The translations under genes and the position numbers were made by a program. Under the pieces are notes generated by a model that was not told where the DNA came from, ran no database searches, and saw only the letters and a program-made list of their open reading frames with translations. 64,000 nt of DNA from Mastigocoleus testarum BC008 (GTDB lineage: Bacteria > Cyanobacteriota > Cyanobacteriia > Cyanobacteriales > Nostocaceae): NCBI RefSeq assembly GCF_001456025.1, contig NZ_LMTZ01000107.1, positions 150,082 through 214,081 on the forward strand. Direction: 5' to 3'. Of this stretch, positions 43,197 through 52,241 are shown one piece after another; positions within the stretch are counted from its first letter, which is position 1, and the number at the start of each line of letters is the position of its first letter.

Positions 43197-44375
43197 CTAA
43201 AACATATCTGCGGGGTCAGCTGATTGAACTTTACGAGTAGCAATCATTCCAGAAATCATACACATTACAAAAGTTAATATTAGTACTTGTATCGCCCGTA
43301 AAACGGTCATAAATACAGGCAAGTTTGTGGCTTGACGGGTTAAAGCATAAAGCCCGATAGATACACTCATACCCGGTATAAAGCCAGATATAACCAAAAT
43401 TAAGACTTCTTCAAAGATGACTCCTAGCAAATAGAGATTTCGGTACCCCATTGCCTTGAAGGTAGCGTATTCTTTGATGTGAGCATTCACATCGGTAGAA
43501 AGGACTTGGTAAACGATAATTACACCAACTGTGAATCCCATGGCTGTACCTAAGCCAAAGACAAAGCCAATAGGTGAAGCTTTTTGCCAATAATTTTTCT
43601 CAAAGACAATAAATTCTTCTTTGGTTAAAACTTGAACGTCACTCTGTGTTAGGTGAGTTTTCAACGCATCCGCAATAACTTTAGGGTCTTTTCCTGGTTT
43701 GACCTTGACTACACCCAAACTAACGCTAGCGGCTTCTCTTCTTGGAAATAATCGTAGAAAATTCTGTTCGCTAGTCATTATGTGACCATCAGAACCAAAG
43801 GAAGAACCAATGGTGAATAGACCACTGATTGTAACAGTTCGTCTTTCTACTTCAGTAGTAACGCTTTTTCCTTGTTTTACTTGAGAAATAATTTCAGCAT
43901 ATTCACCTTTAGTTTTGGTATCAAATAATAGATTATCTGGTAGTTTCGTCTTGTGTATTTGACTATTAACTGCGGGAATATCAAATATTTTTTGGTCTGG
44001 ATTAAAGCCAACAATTAATAAATTATTTCTATTTTTAGTTTGGGGGTTTCTCCACTTGATTGTATTTGCATAAACAGCATCTACAGATTTTACTCCTGGT
44101 ACATTCATTGCTTGATAAAGTCTTCGCCGGGTAAAAGTGGACATATCAGTAAAGTTTCGAGCTTGAGTACTAAAAATTACTATGTCACCCTGTAAAGATT
44201 TATGTAGGCGAGTGGCGCTGTTAAATAAAGCAGATTGGAAGCCTAATTGCATAAACATTAGTAAGTCTGCAAAGGCGACTCCAGAAATTGCAACTAAAAA
44301 ACGACCTTTATGATGAGATAGTTGCAACCATCCGAGGGGTATTCTGCGCCTAATTTTTCCAATAAATCCAATCAT
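43197..44375 (-). CDS. devC: DevC-type ABC exporter permease, second operon
   Basis: 392 residues with MacB/FtsX topology: N-terminal helix (about 25-45), large periplasmic domain, three C-terminal helices. Shares GWLQLSHHKGRFLVAISG, EYATFKAMGYRNLYLLGV and KVQSADPADMF with the DevC family. It overlaps the upstream devB by 4 bp, so the two are translationally coupled. Confidence 0.92.
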   Translation of the reverse strand: MIGFIGKIRRRIPLGWLQLSHHKGRFLVAISGVAFADLLMFMQLGFQSALFNSATRLHKSLQGDIVIFSTQARNFTDMSTFTRRRLYQAMNVPGVKSVDAVYANTIKWRNPQTKNRNNLLIVGFNPDQKIFDIPAVNSQIHKTKLPDNLLFDTKTKGEYAEIISQVKQGKSVTTEVERRTVTISGLFTIGSSFGSDGHIMTSEQNFLRLFPRREAASVSLGVVKVKPGKDPKVIADALKTHLTQSDVQVLTKEEFIVFEKNYWQKASPIGFVFGLGTAMGFTVGVIIVYQVLSTDVNAHIKEYATFKAMGYRNLYLLGVIFEEVLILVISGFIPGMSVSIGLYALTRQATNLPVFMTVLRAIQVLILTFVMCMISGMIATRKVQSADPADMF

Positions 44376-45676
44376 AGCTGAATCTCCACTCTGACTTGTA
44401 GATTGGTAAAGTTAGCGACTTTCTTACTGGATTCTTCATCGAGTCTGACTCGAGTTTCCACAATTCTGGAATCAATATTGCTGGAAGGATCGGCGTTTAT
44501 TACATCCTGGCGTTTGACCTGCAAGCCGACTAGTTCTACGGTTCCGGCTAATTCACTATTGAGAGAGTCACTAAAAATTTTTACTTTTTGTCCTGGACGA
44601 ATTTTTCTAATATCACTTTGATATATTTCTGCTACAGCATACATTTGACTGTTTTGCCCAATTTCAATAATTCCATCGTTTGATACAATTTCTCCAGGGC
44701 GGGTATAAATTTCAAATACCTGACCGTCTTGGGGAGAACGGATATAGGATTGCTTTAAATTAGCTTTTGCCCTTATCAGAGAAGCTTTTACACGGTTGAG
44801 TTCTGCTTGGGCTGCAGCTACATCTACAGGACGAACTTCCGCAATTCTATCTAACGTTGCCCGACTTTCTATGACTTGTTGCTTCCGTGATGTTTGAATG
44901 CGTTTTAAGTTAGCTTGGGCTTCGGTGAGTTGTTGTTGTTTGGATGACTTGATTCGTCTCAAGTTGGCTTTGGCTTCAGCTACTTGCTTTTGGACGGTTG
45001 CGTATTCTAAACGTTTGCTGTCACGGGAAGATGCTGATAATGCTCCCTGTTGGTAAAGGTATTGATTGCGTTGATATTCTGTTTTAGCATTGGCTAGCTG
45101 TGCTTCTAATCTTTCAATAGTTGCTTGTTGGGCTTGAATTTCTGTTTCTCTTTCGGCTTGAAGTCGATTAATAGTTGCTTGTTGGGCTTGAATTTCTGTT
45201 TCTCTTTCGGCTTGAAGTCGATTGATAGTTGCTTGTTGGGCTTGAATTTCACCTTTTTTTGCACCAAGCTTTACTTTTTCCAGGTTTGCTTGGGCGATCG
45301 CCACCTGATGTTTGGCTTCTTCTACTGTTGCTGCAAGTTGGTCCCGACTATCTAAAATTGCAACCACTTGTCCTGCTTTAATGCGATCGCCCCGTTTAAC
45401 TAACAATTGCTCGACCCGATTTCCTTCAAATGATGCAGGTGCAGAAAGTTTAATTGCTTCTCCCTCTGGCTCTAATCTTCCCAAAGCATTAACTGTTGTA
45501 ATTTCTACTTGAGTTGAAACAGATTCCGAAGACATAGATGTATTAGAAGCACGAAAACGCCCAATCGCATATATGCTTACCCCACCTGCAATTAAGACAG
45601 CTATCACGCTTGCGAGTATTGGTATATTTAATACCTTCCTAGTTGAAGAACTTTCGACATTTGAGTTTTGCAACAT
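44372..45676 (-). CDS. devB: DevB-type periplasmic adaptor, second operon
   Basis: 434 residues, one N-terminal membrane helix (about 18-38), lipoyl halves around residues 75-100 and 305-330 (SYIRSPQDGQVFEIYTRPGE), and a long coiled-coil hairpin between them. The hairpin is lengthened by an exact 18-residue tandem repeat (IQAQQATINRLQAERETE unit). First gene of the devBCA set, divergent from a TetR gene; the shared upstream DNA carries two matching palindromes. This makes the operon a probable target of that regulator, for export of an unknown compound. Confidence 0.9.
   Translation of the reverse strand: MLQNSNVESSSTRKVLNIPILASVIAVLIAGGVSIYAIGRFRASNTSMSSESVSTQVEITTVNALGRLEPEGEAIKLSAPASFEGNRVEQLLVKRGDRIKAGQVVAILDSRDQLAATVEEAKHQVAIAQANLEKVKLGAKKGEIQAQQATINRLQAERETEIQAQQATINRLQAERETEIQAQQATIERLEAQLANAKTEYQRNQYLYQQGALSASSRDSKRLEYATVQKQVAEAKANLRRIKSSKQQQLTEAQANLKRIQTSRKQQVIESRATLDRIAEVRPVDVAAAQAELNRVKASLIRAKANLKQSYIRSPQDGQVFEIYTRPGEIVSNDGIIEIGQNSQMYAVAEIYQSDIRKIRPGQKVKIFSDSLNSELAGTVELVGLQVKRQDVINADPSSNIDSRIVETRVRLDEESSKKVANFTNLQVRVEIQL
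45121..45252. repeat. 54-nt in-frame tandem repeat inside devB
   Basis: Units 45121-45174 and 45175-45228 differ at one base, and a partial third unit runs to about 45250. Each codes for 18 residues of coiled coil. Confidence 0.95.
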
Positions 45677-45694
45677 TAATTATTCCACCCTTCC

Positions 45695-45711
45695 AACTAA
45701 ACGGTTTAGTT
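45695..45711. promoter_or_regulatory. TetR operator 1 (predicted)
   Basis: 17-bp near-palindrome AACTAAACGGTTTAGTT with a single central base, lying 19-35 bp upstream of the devB start codon. Half-sites AACTA/TAGTT are separated by 7 bp, matching the second site. It would sit just downstream of the predicted -10 box. Confidence 0.7.
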
Positions 45712-45720
45712 TCATATATA

Positions 45721-45749
45721 ATATAACTAAACTAAACTGACTAGTTCAA
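45721..45749 (-). promoter_or_regulatory. Sigma-70-type promoter of the second devBCA operon (predicted)
   Basis: On the minus strand, -35 TTGAAC (45744-45749), 17-bp spacer, -10 TTATAT (45721-45726). The spacer overlaps operator 2 and operator 1 lies just after the start site, so a bound repressor would block the promoter. Confidence 0.6.
45730..45746. promoter_or_regulatory. TetR operator 2 (predicted)
   Basis: AACTAAACTGACTAGTT: the same outer half-sites AACTA and TAGTT, again 7 bp apart, 35 bp from operator 1 (start to start). It overlaps the predicted -35 box and spacer. Confidence 0.65.
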
Positions 45750-45982
45750 GTTCACTCTTAGCAGTTTCAATTTGTGTAAAAATTTTGGGGCGCTTATGTG
45801 GTGTCCCCATTTTCCTTGACAGTTACCAATGCTGAGAATGAGTAATTTATACAAACATAATTAGAGTAAATTTAGTTGTGCTGCATCTTAAGTTTTTGTT
45901 GGAAAAGTATTTAGAACAAAATAAGTTGTTCGGAATCCAGTTGTCTTTAATATGCTTTAAGAAGAAAGTTAAATAAAACATA

Positions 45983-46591
45983 ATGGCACATATTCGAGTT
46001 CAAGACGTTGAAACAATAGGCTTAAGTAATAAATCTGTAAAAATTCTTCAAGGGGCGATGCAAGAATTTTTAGCCCATGGTTATACTGGTGCAAGCATGG
46101 ATCGGATTGCTTCTTCTGCTGGTGTTTCAAAGGCGACGGTATACAGTCACTTTCAAGGAAAAGAAGGTTTATTTAAAGCTTTAATAGAAAAAATGACGCG
46201 AGAAAAGTTTGTATCAGTGTTTGGTACAGAACCTTTAGAAGGGGAACCAAAAATTGTCTTACGTCAGCTTGCGATCAAAGCATTAGAAGAAATGACATCT
46301 AATGATAAATATCGGGATTTTAAGCGATTATTAATTGGAGAATCTGGTCGCTTTCCAGAACTAGCTAAGGTTTGTATTAATTGCATGGTTAAACCGGTAT
46401 TTGAGACACTGACAAAATACCTGGCTTCCCACCCTGAATTGGACATTCCCGATCCGGAAGCAACAGCAAGAATTATGATTGGTACTCTTGTGCACTATGT
46501 AATGACCCAAGAGATGATGCATGCAAAGGATATTATTCCCATGGAAAAAGAACGTATCGTTGATGCTTTAATGCACCTTATTATTAAGTAA
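45983..46591 (+). CDS. TetR/AcrR-family transcriptional regulator
   Basis: 202 residues. The HTH is DRIASSAGVSKATVYSHFQG with KEGLFKALIE (about residues 39-68), a standard TetR DNA-binding domain. The C-terminal ligand-binding helices follow the AefR-like layout. Divergent from the devBCA operon and separated by 306 bp that hold two identical half-site palindromes, so it is probably the local repressor of the exporter and of itself. The stop codon is the first of six TAAGTAA-type heptamers, so the 3' end is created by an STRR. Confidence 0.88.
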   Translation: MAHIRVQDVETIGLSNKSVKILQGAMQEFLAHGYTGASMDRIASSAGVSKATVYSHFQGKEGLFKALIEKMTREKFVSVFGTEPLEGEPKIVLRQLAIKALEEMTSNDKYRDFKRLLIGESGRFPELAKVCINCMVKPVFETLTKYLASHPELDIPDPEATARIMIGTLVHYVMTQEMMHAKDIIPMEKERIVDALMHLIIK

Positions 46592-46626
46592 TAAGTAATG
46601 AGTAATAAGTAACAAGTAACAAGTAA
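46585..46626. repeat. STRR after the TetR gene
   Basis: Six 7-nt units (TAAGTAA x2, TGAGTAA, TAAGTAA, CAAGTAA x2) starting inside the last Lys codon of the TetR gene. Confidence 0.95.
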
Positions 46627-46738
46627 AATCCCATCAGCATTATCTGTGAACGGGTGTAAAGTTAATACATGCTCACCTATGATTAAAATATAAAAAATCG
46701 GTTCAATTAATAAATCCTCTAACTTAGGACAGAGGTAT

Positions 46739-46828
46739 TACTCACTACTCACTACTCACTCATTACTGTGCGCTTAAGCGCCCCGCTTTGCTAACATTAC
46801 TCGTTACTTATTACTCATTACTCATCAA
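46739..46828. repeat. STRR with GC-rich interruption
   Basis: ACTCACT/ACTCATT heptamers at about 46739-46766 and 46797-46828, split by a patch GCGCTTAAGCGCCCCGC ... TTTGCTAAC. Similar in design to 1547-1750. Confidence 0.8.
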
Positions 46829-46970
46829 TCATGGGATACTGTTAACAGCATAATATTTTTTCAACACTAAAAATAAATTAACTATTAACGATCGCAAGAT
46901 ATTGTGTTGACTCGGTGTGTGGAGTGTTCGTATTGCTTGCGTAACAGTAACCGGGGTGGGAAGAAGGCTA

Positions 46971-49070
46971 ATGAGTTCGAATAATAGAGATTTGGTAGCA
47001 GAAAATCCTTCTGTTTCGTTTGTCTTACAAGAAGATAGAGATATTTTGATCACCAACGTGGGATCGGTTACGGGACAAGGGGATCTCGCGATGCGTGCAG
47101 ATGAAGCACGAAATACGTTTAATGTAGATGGTAGTGGTGTAACCATAGGAGTATTGTCCGACAGTTTTAATACCTTAGGTGGAGCCAATGATGATATCGC
47201 TAGTGGCGATCTTCCCGGTGCTGGTAATCCTCTAGGTAATACGATTCCAGTAAATGTACTTGAGGAATCAGCTATCATTGCTTCTGATGAAGGACGAGCA
47301 ATGATTCAGTTAATTCATGATGTCGCTCCTGGTGCTGATTTTATTTTTCATACAGGAGTCTCTAGCCAAGCTGGTTTCGCCGATGCTGTTACTGAATTAG
47401 CAGAAGCTGGAGCCGATATCATAGTTGATGACATTCTTTATTTACGGGAACCGATGTTCCAAGATGGAGTAATTGCTCAGGCTGTAGATAAAGTGGTGGC
47501 TGATGGGGTATCATACTTTGCTGCAGCGGGAAGCACTGGTCGCGGTTCCTATGAAAGTGCTTTTAACCCTAGCGGTCAGTTTGAAGCAACATCGGGTGGT
47601 GAATTTCATGATTTCCAGTCGGGAGCGGTAGTAGATACTTTCCAAAGCATTAATGTTTTTGAGGGTCAAACAATTCGTATTTCCTTTCAATGGGATTCGC
47701 CATTTTTCTCAGTAAGTGGTGGATCTGGCTCTCCAAATGACTTGAATATTTTTCTGTATGACAGCACTGGTACCAATATATTAGCTTCAAGTACAGATAG
47801 TAATGTTGGTGGCGATCCCGTAGAAGTATTTACCTTCACCAATGATGGTAGTTTTGGTACGAATCAGTTCAATCTTGCTATTACCAAATCGGACGGTCCC
47901 AATCCCGAATTAATGAAATATGTCCTGTTTGGGGGTGTGGCAATTGATGAATTTGATACAAATAGCAGCACGGTATACGGACATGCTAATGCTGCTGGAG
48001 CGGAAGCTGTGGGGGTCGCATTATACGATCAAACCCCGGAGTTTGGAGTCGTACCACCAAATTTACAATCTTTTTCTTCTGCTGGTCCGACCCCGATTTT
48101 ATTTGAAACCGATGGAACGCGGACTTTTGAACTGCGTCAGAAACCGGAAATTATTGCTCCCCACGGGACTAACAATACCTTTTTTGGTAACGATACTGAC
48201 GGTGATGGCTTACCTAATTTCTTCGGAACATCAGCTGGCGCTCCCCATGCAGCTGGAGTTGCGGCTTTGATGTTGGATGCAGTTCCCGATGCAACTCCTG
48301 CAGAAATTTATCAAGCTTTGGAAAGTACTGCTTTGGATATGGACGATCCATTTACTCCTGAGTTTGATTCTGGTTTTGATGATGGAAGTGGATTTGGTTT
48401 TATTCAAGCAGATTTAGCGATCGCTGAATTATTGGGAAGTGGAGAAGTAAGAAACGGGGGATTTGAGAATGGTGACTTTAATAGCTGGAAAGCTATTGGT
48501 AATGCTAGTACCCAAACGGCAGAATTTGGCAGTATTCCAACAGAAGGAAATTTTCAAGCCTTAATAACTACTGCTTTGGGTATTGTCAGCGATACTGAAA
48601 TCGAAGCTTTTTTGGATTTAAATCTTGGAGCGATCGATTTAATCGATAATGGAGATACAACTGAAGGTTCTGCTTTACAAAAACAAGTTGTGGTTGAAGC
48701 TGGAGATATTTTAAGTTTTGATTTTAGTCTATTGACAAATGAAACTGTTTCTGAAGGTGACTCCGGTACATTTAATGATTTTGCTTTTGTTTCTGTCATC
48801 CCAAATACTAATCTTGAATCTGGTACTAATATTAAGATTGCAGACATCAGCAGCGCTTCGGTTGTATCTCCAACAAGATTTGAGCTAGAAACTGGCTACG
48901 ATAATTTTACTTATGAGTTTACAGAAGCTGGTACCTACAAGGTGGGAATTGGGATTGTGGATGCTGGAGATGAAGCTTTTGAGTCGGGTTTGTTGGTGGA
49001 TGATTTTAAAGTAATTTCACAGGATGGTGGGGTTTTATTTCCTACGGATATGATGACTGTTTCAAGCTGA
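46971..49070 (+). CDS. Subtilase/S53-like serine protease
   Basis: 699 residues. A catalytic Asp is in TIGVLSDSFNTLGG (about residue 60), the Ser in FFGTSAGAPHAAGVAALM (about residue 422). Where subtilisins have HGT, this has SDEGRAMIQLIHDVAPGA. That places a Glu, not His, in the position used by sedolisin-like S53 members. A beta-sandwich pre-peptidase-like insert (about 200-300) and a C-terminal beta domain (RNGGFENGDFNSWKAIG onward) complete the protein. There is no clear signal peptide. The start at 46971 is chosen for GAAGG shortly before the ATG; upstream in-frame codons to 46917 are less likely. Confidence 0.8.
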   Translation: MSSNNRDLVAENPSVSFVLQEDRDILITNVGSVTGQGDLAMRADEARNTFNVDGSGVTIGVLSDSFNTLGGANDDIASGDLPGAGNPLGNTIPVNVLEESAIIASDEGRAMIQLIHDVAPGADFIFHTGVSSQAGFADAVTELAEAGADIIVDDILYLREPMFQDGVIAQAVDKVVADGVSYFAAAGSTGRGSYESAFNPSGQFEATSGGEFHDFQSGAVVDTFQSINVFEGQTIRISFQWDSPFFSVSGGSGSPNDLNIFLYDSTGTNILASSTDSNVGGDPVEVFTFTNDGSFGTNQFNLAITKSDGPNPELMKYVLFGGVAIDEFDTNSSTVYGHANAAGAEAVGVALYDQTPEFGVVPPNLQSFSSAGPTPILFETDGTRTFELRQKPEIIAPHGTNNTFFGNDTDGDGLPNFFGTSAGAPHAAGVAALMLDAVPDATPAEIYQALESTALDMDDPFTPEFDSGFDDGSGFGFIQADLAIAELLGSGEVRNGGFENGDFNSWKAIGNASTQTAEFGSIPTEGNFQALITTALGIVSDTEIEAFLDLNLGAIDLIDNGDTTEGSALQKQVVVEAGDILSFDFSLLTNETVSEGDSGTFNDFAFVSVIPNTNLESGTNIKIADISSASVVSPTRFELETGYDNFTYEFTEAGTYKVGIGIVDAGDEAFESGLLVDDFKVISQDGGVLFPTDMMTVSS

Positions 49071-49103
49071 TAATTTACTTTTGACTCTTTTTTATCATAG
49101 CCA

Positions 49104-49150
49104 AGAGGCAGAGCCTCTAAATTGTGATTCCCAGACTGAGTCTGGGAATC
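49104..49150. repeat. Double-hairpin interspersed repeat
   Basis: AGAGGC-AGA-GCCTCT (49104-49118) followed by a 10-bp stem GATTCCCAGA / TCTGGGAATC (49126-49150, loop CTGAG). A short palindrome of a kind common between cyanobacterial genes; may also terminate the protease mRNA. Confidence 0.85.
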
Positions 49151-49174
49151 AAGTTAATATGCCCTATATATGAT

Positions 49175-49260
49175 GAGATTGTGGATGTTGGAGATGAAGC
49201 TTTTGAGTCAGATTTTTTAGTGGATAATTTTAAAGTAATTTCACATGATAAAGGAATTTC
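49175..49260 (+). pseudogene. Duplicated fragment of the protease C-terminus
   Basis: GAGATTGTGGATGTTGGAGATGAAG... at 49175-49260 repeats, with about 10 changes, the end of the preceding gene (48950-49030, peptide VDAGDEAFESGLLVDDFKVI). It has no start or catalytic part and is a remnant of a partial duplication. The palindromic repeat at 49104-49150 lies between the two copies. Confidence 0.8.
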
Positions 49261-49696
49261 AAGAACAAGTATCGCCCGCACCAATAATTTTGAATTACCC
49301 CAAATAATCTTTGATTTTTCTGGTATTTACTGAATAAATACAATCTAACTTTTCGACCTATAATAAGGATTAACTTATTAAAAAATTGACAACATCAGAT
49401 TATCATATACTTTCCATAAAGTGATTTAAAAATATAGTTACAGAAAATATTTCGTAATTTTTGTTTAATTCAAATAATAATAAGAATAAAAAAGTTCGCA
49501 AATATTTAGAACCTTGTAGAAGTAATTTGTATTACACTAGTATTAACCAAATAAAAACTGTATATATTAACATTAGGTAATTGTATAGTTCTCTAAGGCT
49601 TGCTGATTACTGATATAAATCAATACTACTATTTATAGTCTTCAGTAGAGAAGTATTGCTGATTTCGCAGATATAAAATATATAGGGATTTATGAA
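49261..49696. other. AT-rich spacer
   Basis: After the duplicated fragment I see no gene, repeat or RNA; it is the upstream region of the lipoprotein gene. Confidence 0.4.
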
Positions 49697-50539
49697 GTGT
49701 TAATAAAAAATATTTCCCAATATCTAGTAATTATTACAACTATTGTCCTGGTTAATTTAATAATTACATCTTGTCAAAGCAAATGTGAATTTGCGGCGAA
49801 CCAAGATGCCCAAAAAGAGAGCGTACAATTAAATGATTTTATTTTTAGCCGTGTCTTTGGAAGTAATAGTTGTTCACCTAAAAAGTTATTTCTGAGATTA
49901 CCAGTCAACGTCAATGTAGAGCTATTAAATAAAGAAAATTTATTATCTGGCAAAGAGTATACACCTAAGATTACAAGTTTTGTTACATTTTCAAGTCAAC
50001 CTAATACTTTTACAATCAGTCGTATAGATGAATTTAAAAACGGTTTTTTTTACACAAAAAAAGATACTTGTCTAGCCTGGAAATGGTTGAAAATTAAGGG
50101 TCAAAATTCGGTTTTAACATTGAGTATGGAAAGAAATTTAAAGATACATGACCAAAATATAAAAAGCGTTATATTTTTAATCTCTCTACCAGTGGAAATG
50201 AGAGATGCTAGGAGCGATATAAGTATTGAACGATATGTATGGGAAAAAGAAACATCTAAGGTTGGAAGAATAGAATTTTTCAACTTTAATCAAAAATATC
50301 CTATATTGAGAAATTTATTTAGACAAAGAGATAGAGGAAGACTTCAAACAGTGGATGCGTTTAGTGAGGGAAAATCAGTTGACGGAAAGATAATAGAAGA
50401 AATTTCAGAGATAAGTGATAGGGGAGGATTACATGTCGACCGCGAGATTGAAGAATTAATAATTTCCAAGTATGAAAAAACGTATTTAGACACAGCAGAT
50501 TATCCTCCATGTAAGATACCTGAAGATTTGAAAAAATAA
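49697..50539 (+). CDS. Putative lipoprotein of unknown function
   Basis: 280 residues from a GTG with AGGGA nearby. Residues 8-26 are hydrophobic and end in the lipobox-like IITSC, so Cys26 could be lipid-modified and the protein held at a membrane. The body is a charged, beta-rich sequence with four further Cys residues and no family I recognise. Base composition is like that of the AT-rich genes downstream. It is 230 bp upstream of the next gene and perhaps a separate transcript. Confidence 0.65.
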   Translation: MLIKNISQYLVIITTIVLVNLIITSCQSKCEFAANQDAQKESVQLNDFIFSRVFGSNSCSPKKLFLRLPVNVNVELLNKENLLSGKEYTPKITSFVTFSSQPNTFTISRIDEFKNGFFYTKKDTCLAWKWLKIKGQNSVLTLSMERNLKIHDQNIKSVIFLISLPVEMRDARSDISIERYVWEKETSKVGRIEFFNFNQKYPILRNLFRQRDRGRLQTVDAFSEGKSVDGKIIEEISEISDRGGLHVDREIEELIISKYEKTYLDTADYPPCKIPEDLKK

Positions 50540-50769
50540 AACTTACAAGTATTTACAATATGGAACACTCCATTAAAATGCTAAATTTGTGACCTTAAAT
50601 GTGGTGCAAAGTTATTTATTAATGATTTTTGATCAATTATAAGAGCTTCAAAGTTTGATTAAAAATTCATCTTATAAATTTTGACTAATTACTTACATGT
50701 AGCAATTAGCACCAAGTTGATAAACGTTGGAAATTATTTCTTTAATATTTGTTATTGAGAATTAAATTT

Positions 50770-52239
50770 ATGAACGAAAATAATTATAGTCAGATACAAC
50801 TGGTTGAACAGGTATATAAAAATTATGTTGAAAATTCACTATATCGCCAAAAACTAGAAAAATGGTACCAACAGCAAAAACTATATCAGTTCACAATTTT
50901 TTCGATGTTAGTGTTATTTTTAATCTTGCAAAGTTTTGGACAACTAGCAATATTAGAATATTCTTTCGGCGAAAGATTCGGACTCTCTGTTACTGATAAA
51001 TTATGGGGATTTCCAATTAAAACTTTAATTGGCTTACTTGTAACAGCATCTCTACCTTTGACTACGTTAATAGATGAATCAGAATTATTAAATAAGAAAA
51101 TAAAAATATCATTAATTGGTATCAAATTTTCACCAATTGTTTGGATACTACTTCCTGGAGATTTATTATTGACATTTCAAGCTGTCTTGTCAGGAAATCA
51201 AAATTTTAATCAAAACTTTATTTTTGTACGTGATTTAATTCCAATCCCTGTTATTGCTTTTAGTGTAGCTGCTGTATCTTCAACTTTTTCATTTTGTCTA
51301 AGTAAAGGTATAATTGCTGCTTTCAGTAAATATGTGAAAGCACGCGAAGAATTACAGACGATAAGCATCTATGGTATCAATCCAAGACCATTCTATAAAA
51401 ATGCAGAACAAATACGCTTAAGAGAAGAATATGAAGAAAAAAGTCAACAAGCGGAAGATGCAAATCGCCAATTGGAAGAAGCTAATCAAAATTTACAATA
51501 TATAATAAGTGAAAAACAAAATTTAGAAGAACAAAATATACAAGATAGAGAACAGCTTGAGCAACTTGAAATATTAAAAGAAGAACAGCTTCAACTAATA
51601 CAAAATTTGGAACAACAAAATAATGATTATAAAAACTATTTAACTTCGATAAAACAACTCAAAACTAAATTTAATAATAGTAGAAGACCCATTAAAGACT
51701 TAGTAAATAAAGTAAAAGATTTAGCTGGGAAAGATTTCGCTGGTATTGATGAATTTATTAATAACTTCAGCTTCCCTAAACTTGATATGACTCCAAAGAG
51801 TAACGACAAAACCGTAGAAATACCAACTTATTACTGGAAATGGCAAAATCCTGACTTCAGTTGGCAAGATATACAATTACCTTCTGAGTTATCTTTTGTT
51901 GCTCGTAGACTTCTTAGTATAATGGAGCAGCAAAATGATTTACCTGTACCTCATCATATAACCGGCTACGCACCAAGAAATGATTTAGCACAATGTTTAG
52001 TCCTGTATTTTCAACCTTATAGAGTAACTGTATATTGTCGCGATGAACAATTTAAGAGTGATGCTAAAAAGTGGGATAAGGAAGCTGAGAGTATTTTTAA
52101 AAACAAGTTAGTTGAAGAGCAGATTAGTGGTTACTGTGTACTTGAAATTACAACAGAAGAAATTATGAGTCATCCTTTGGATGTATTAGAGAGAATAAAA
52201 AATGCAATTAGTTCTACTATGCAATGGGAATCTAATTAG
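50770..52239 (+). CDS. Membrane protein with central coiled coil, unknown function
   Basis: 489 residues from the ATG at 50770 (a TTG at 50749 is less likely). After about 35 soluble residues come about four transmembrane helices (roughly 40-60, 80-100, 118-145, 160-190). A long Gln/Glu-rich coiled coil spans about 215-310. A C-terminal globular domain (about 345-489) contains IPTYYWKWQNPDFSWQDIQL and PYRVTVYCRDEQF. No family recognised. It is followed by the next gene after 2 nt, so the two are translationally coupled and likely act together. Confidence 0.75.
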   Translation: MNENNYSQIQLVEQVYKNYVENSLYRQKLEKWYQQQKLYQFTIFSMLVLFLILQSFGQLAILEYSFGERFGLSVTDKLWGFPIKTLIGLLVTASLPLTTLIDESELLNKKIKISLIGIKFSPIVWILLPGDLLLTFQAVLSGNQNFNQNFIFVRDLIPIPVIAFSVAAVSSTFSFCLSKGIIAAFSKYVKAREELQTISIYGINPRPFYKNAEQIRLREEYEEKSQQAEDANRQLEEANQNLQYIISEKQNLEEQNIQDREQLEQLEILKEEQLQLIQNLEQQNNDYKNYLTSIKQLKTKFNNSRRPIKDLVNKVKDLAGKDFAGIDEFINNFSFPKLDMTPKSNDKTVEIPTYYWKWQNPDFSWQDIQLPSELSFVARRLLSIMEQQNDLPVPHHITGYAPRNDLAQCLVLYFQPYRVTVYCRDEQFKSDAKKWDKEAESIFKNKLVEEQISGYCVLEITTEEIMSHPLDVLERIKNAISSTMQWESN

Positions 52240-52241
52240 TC

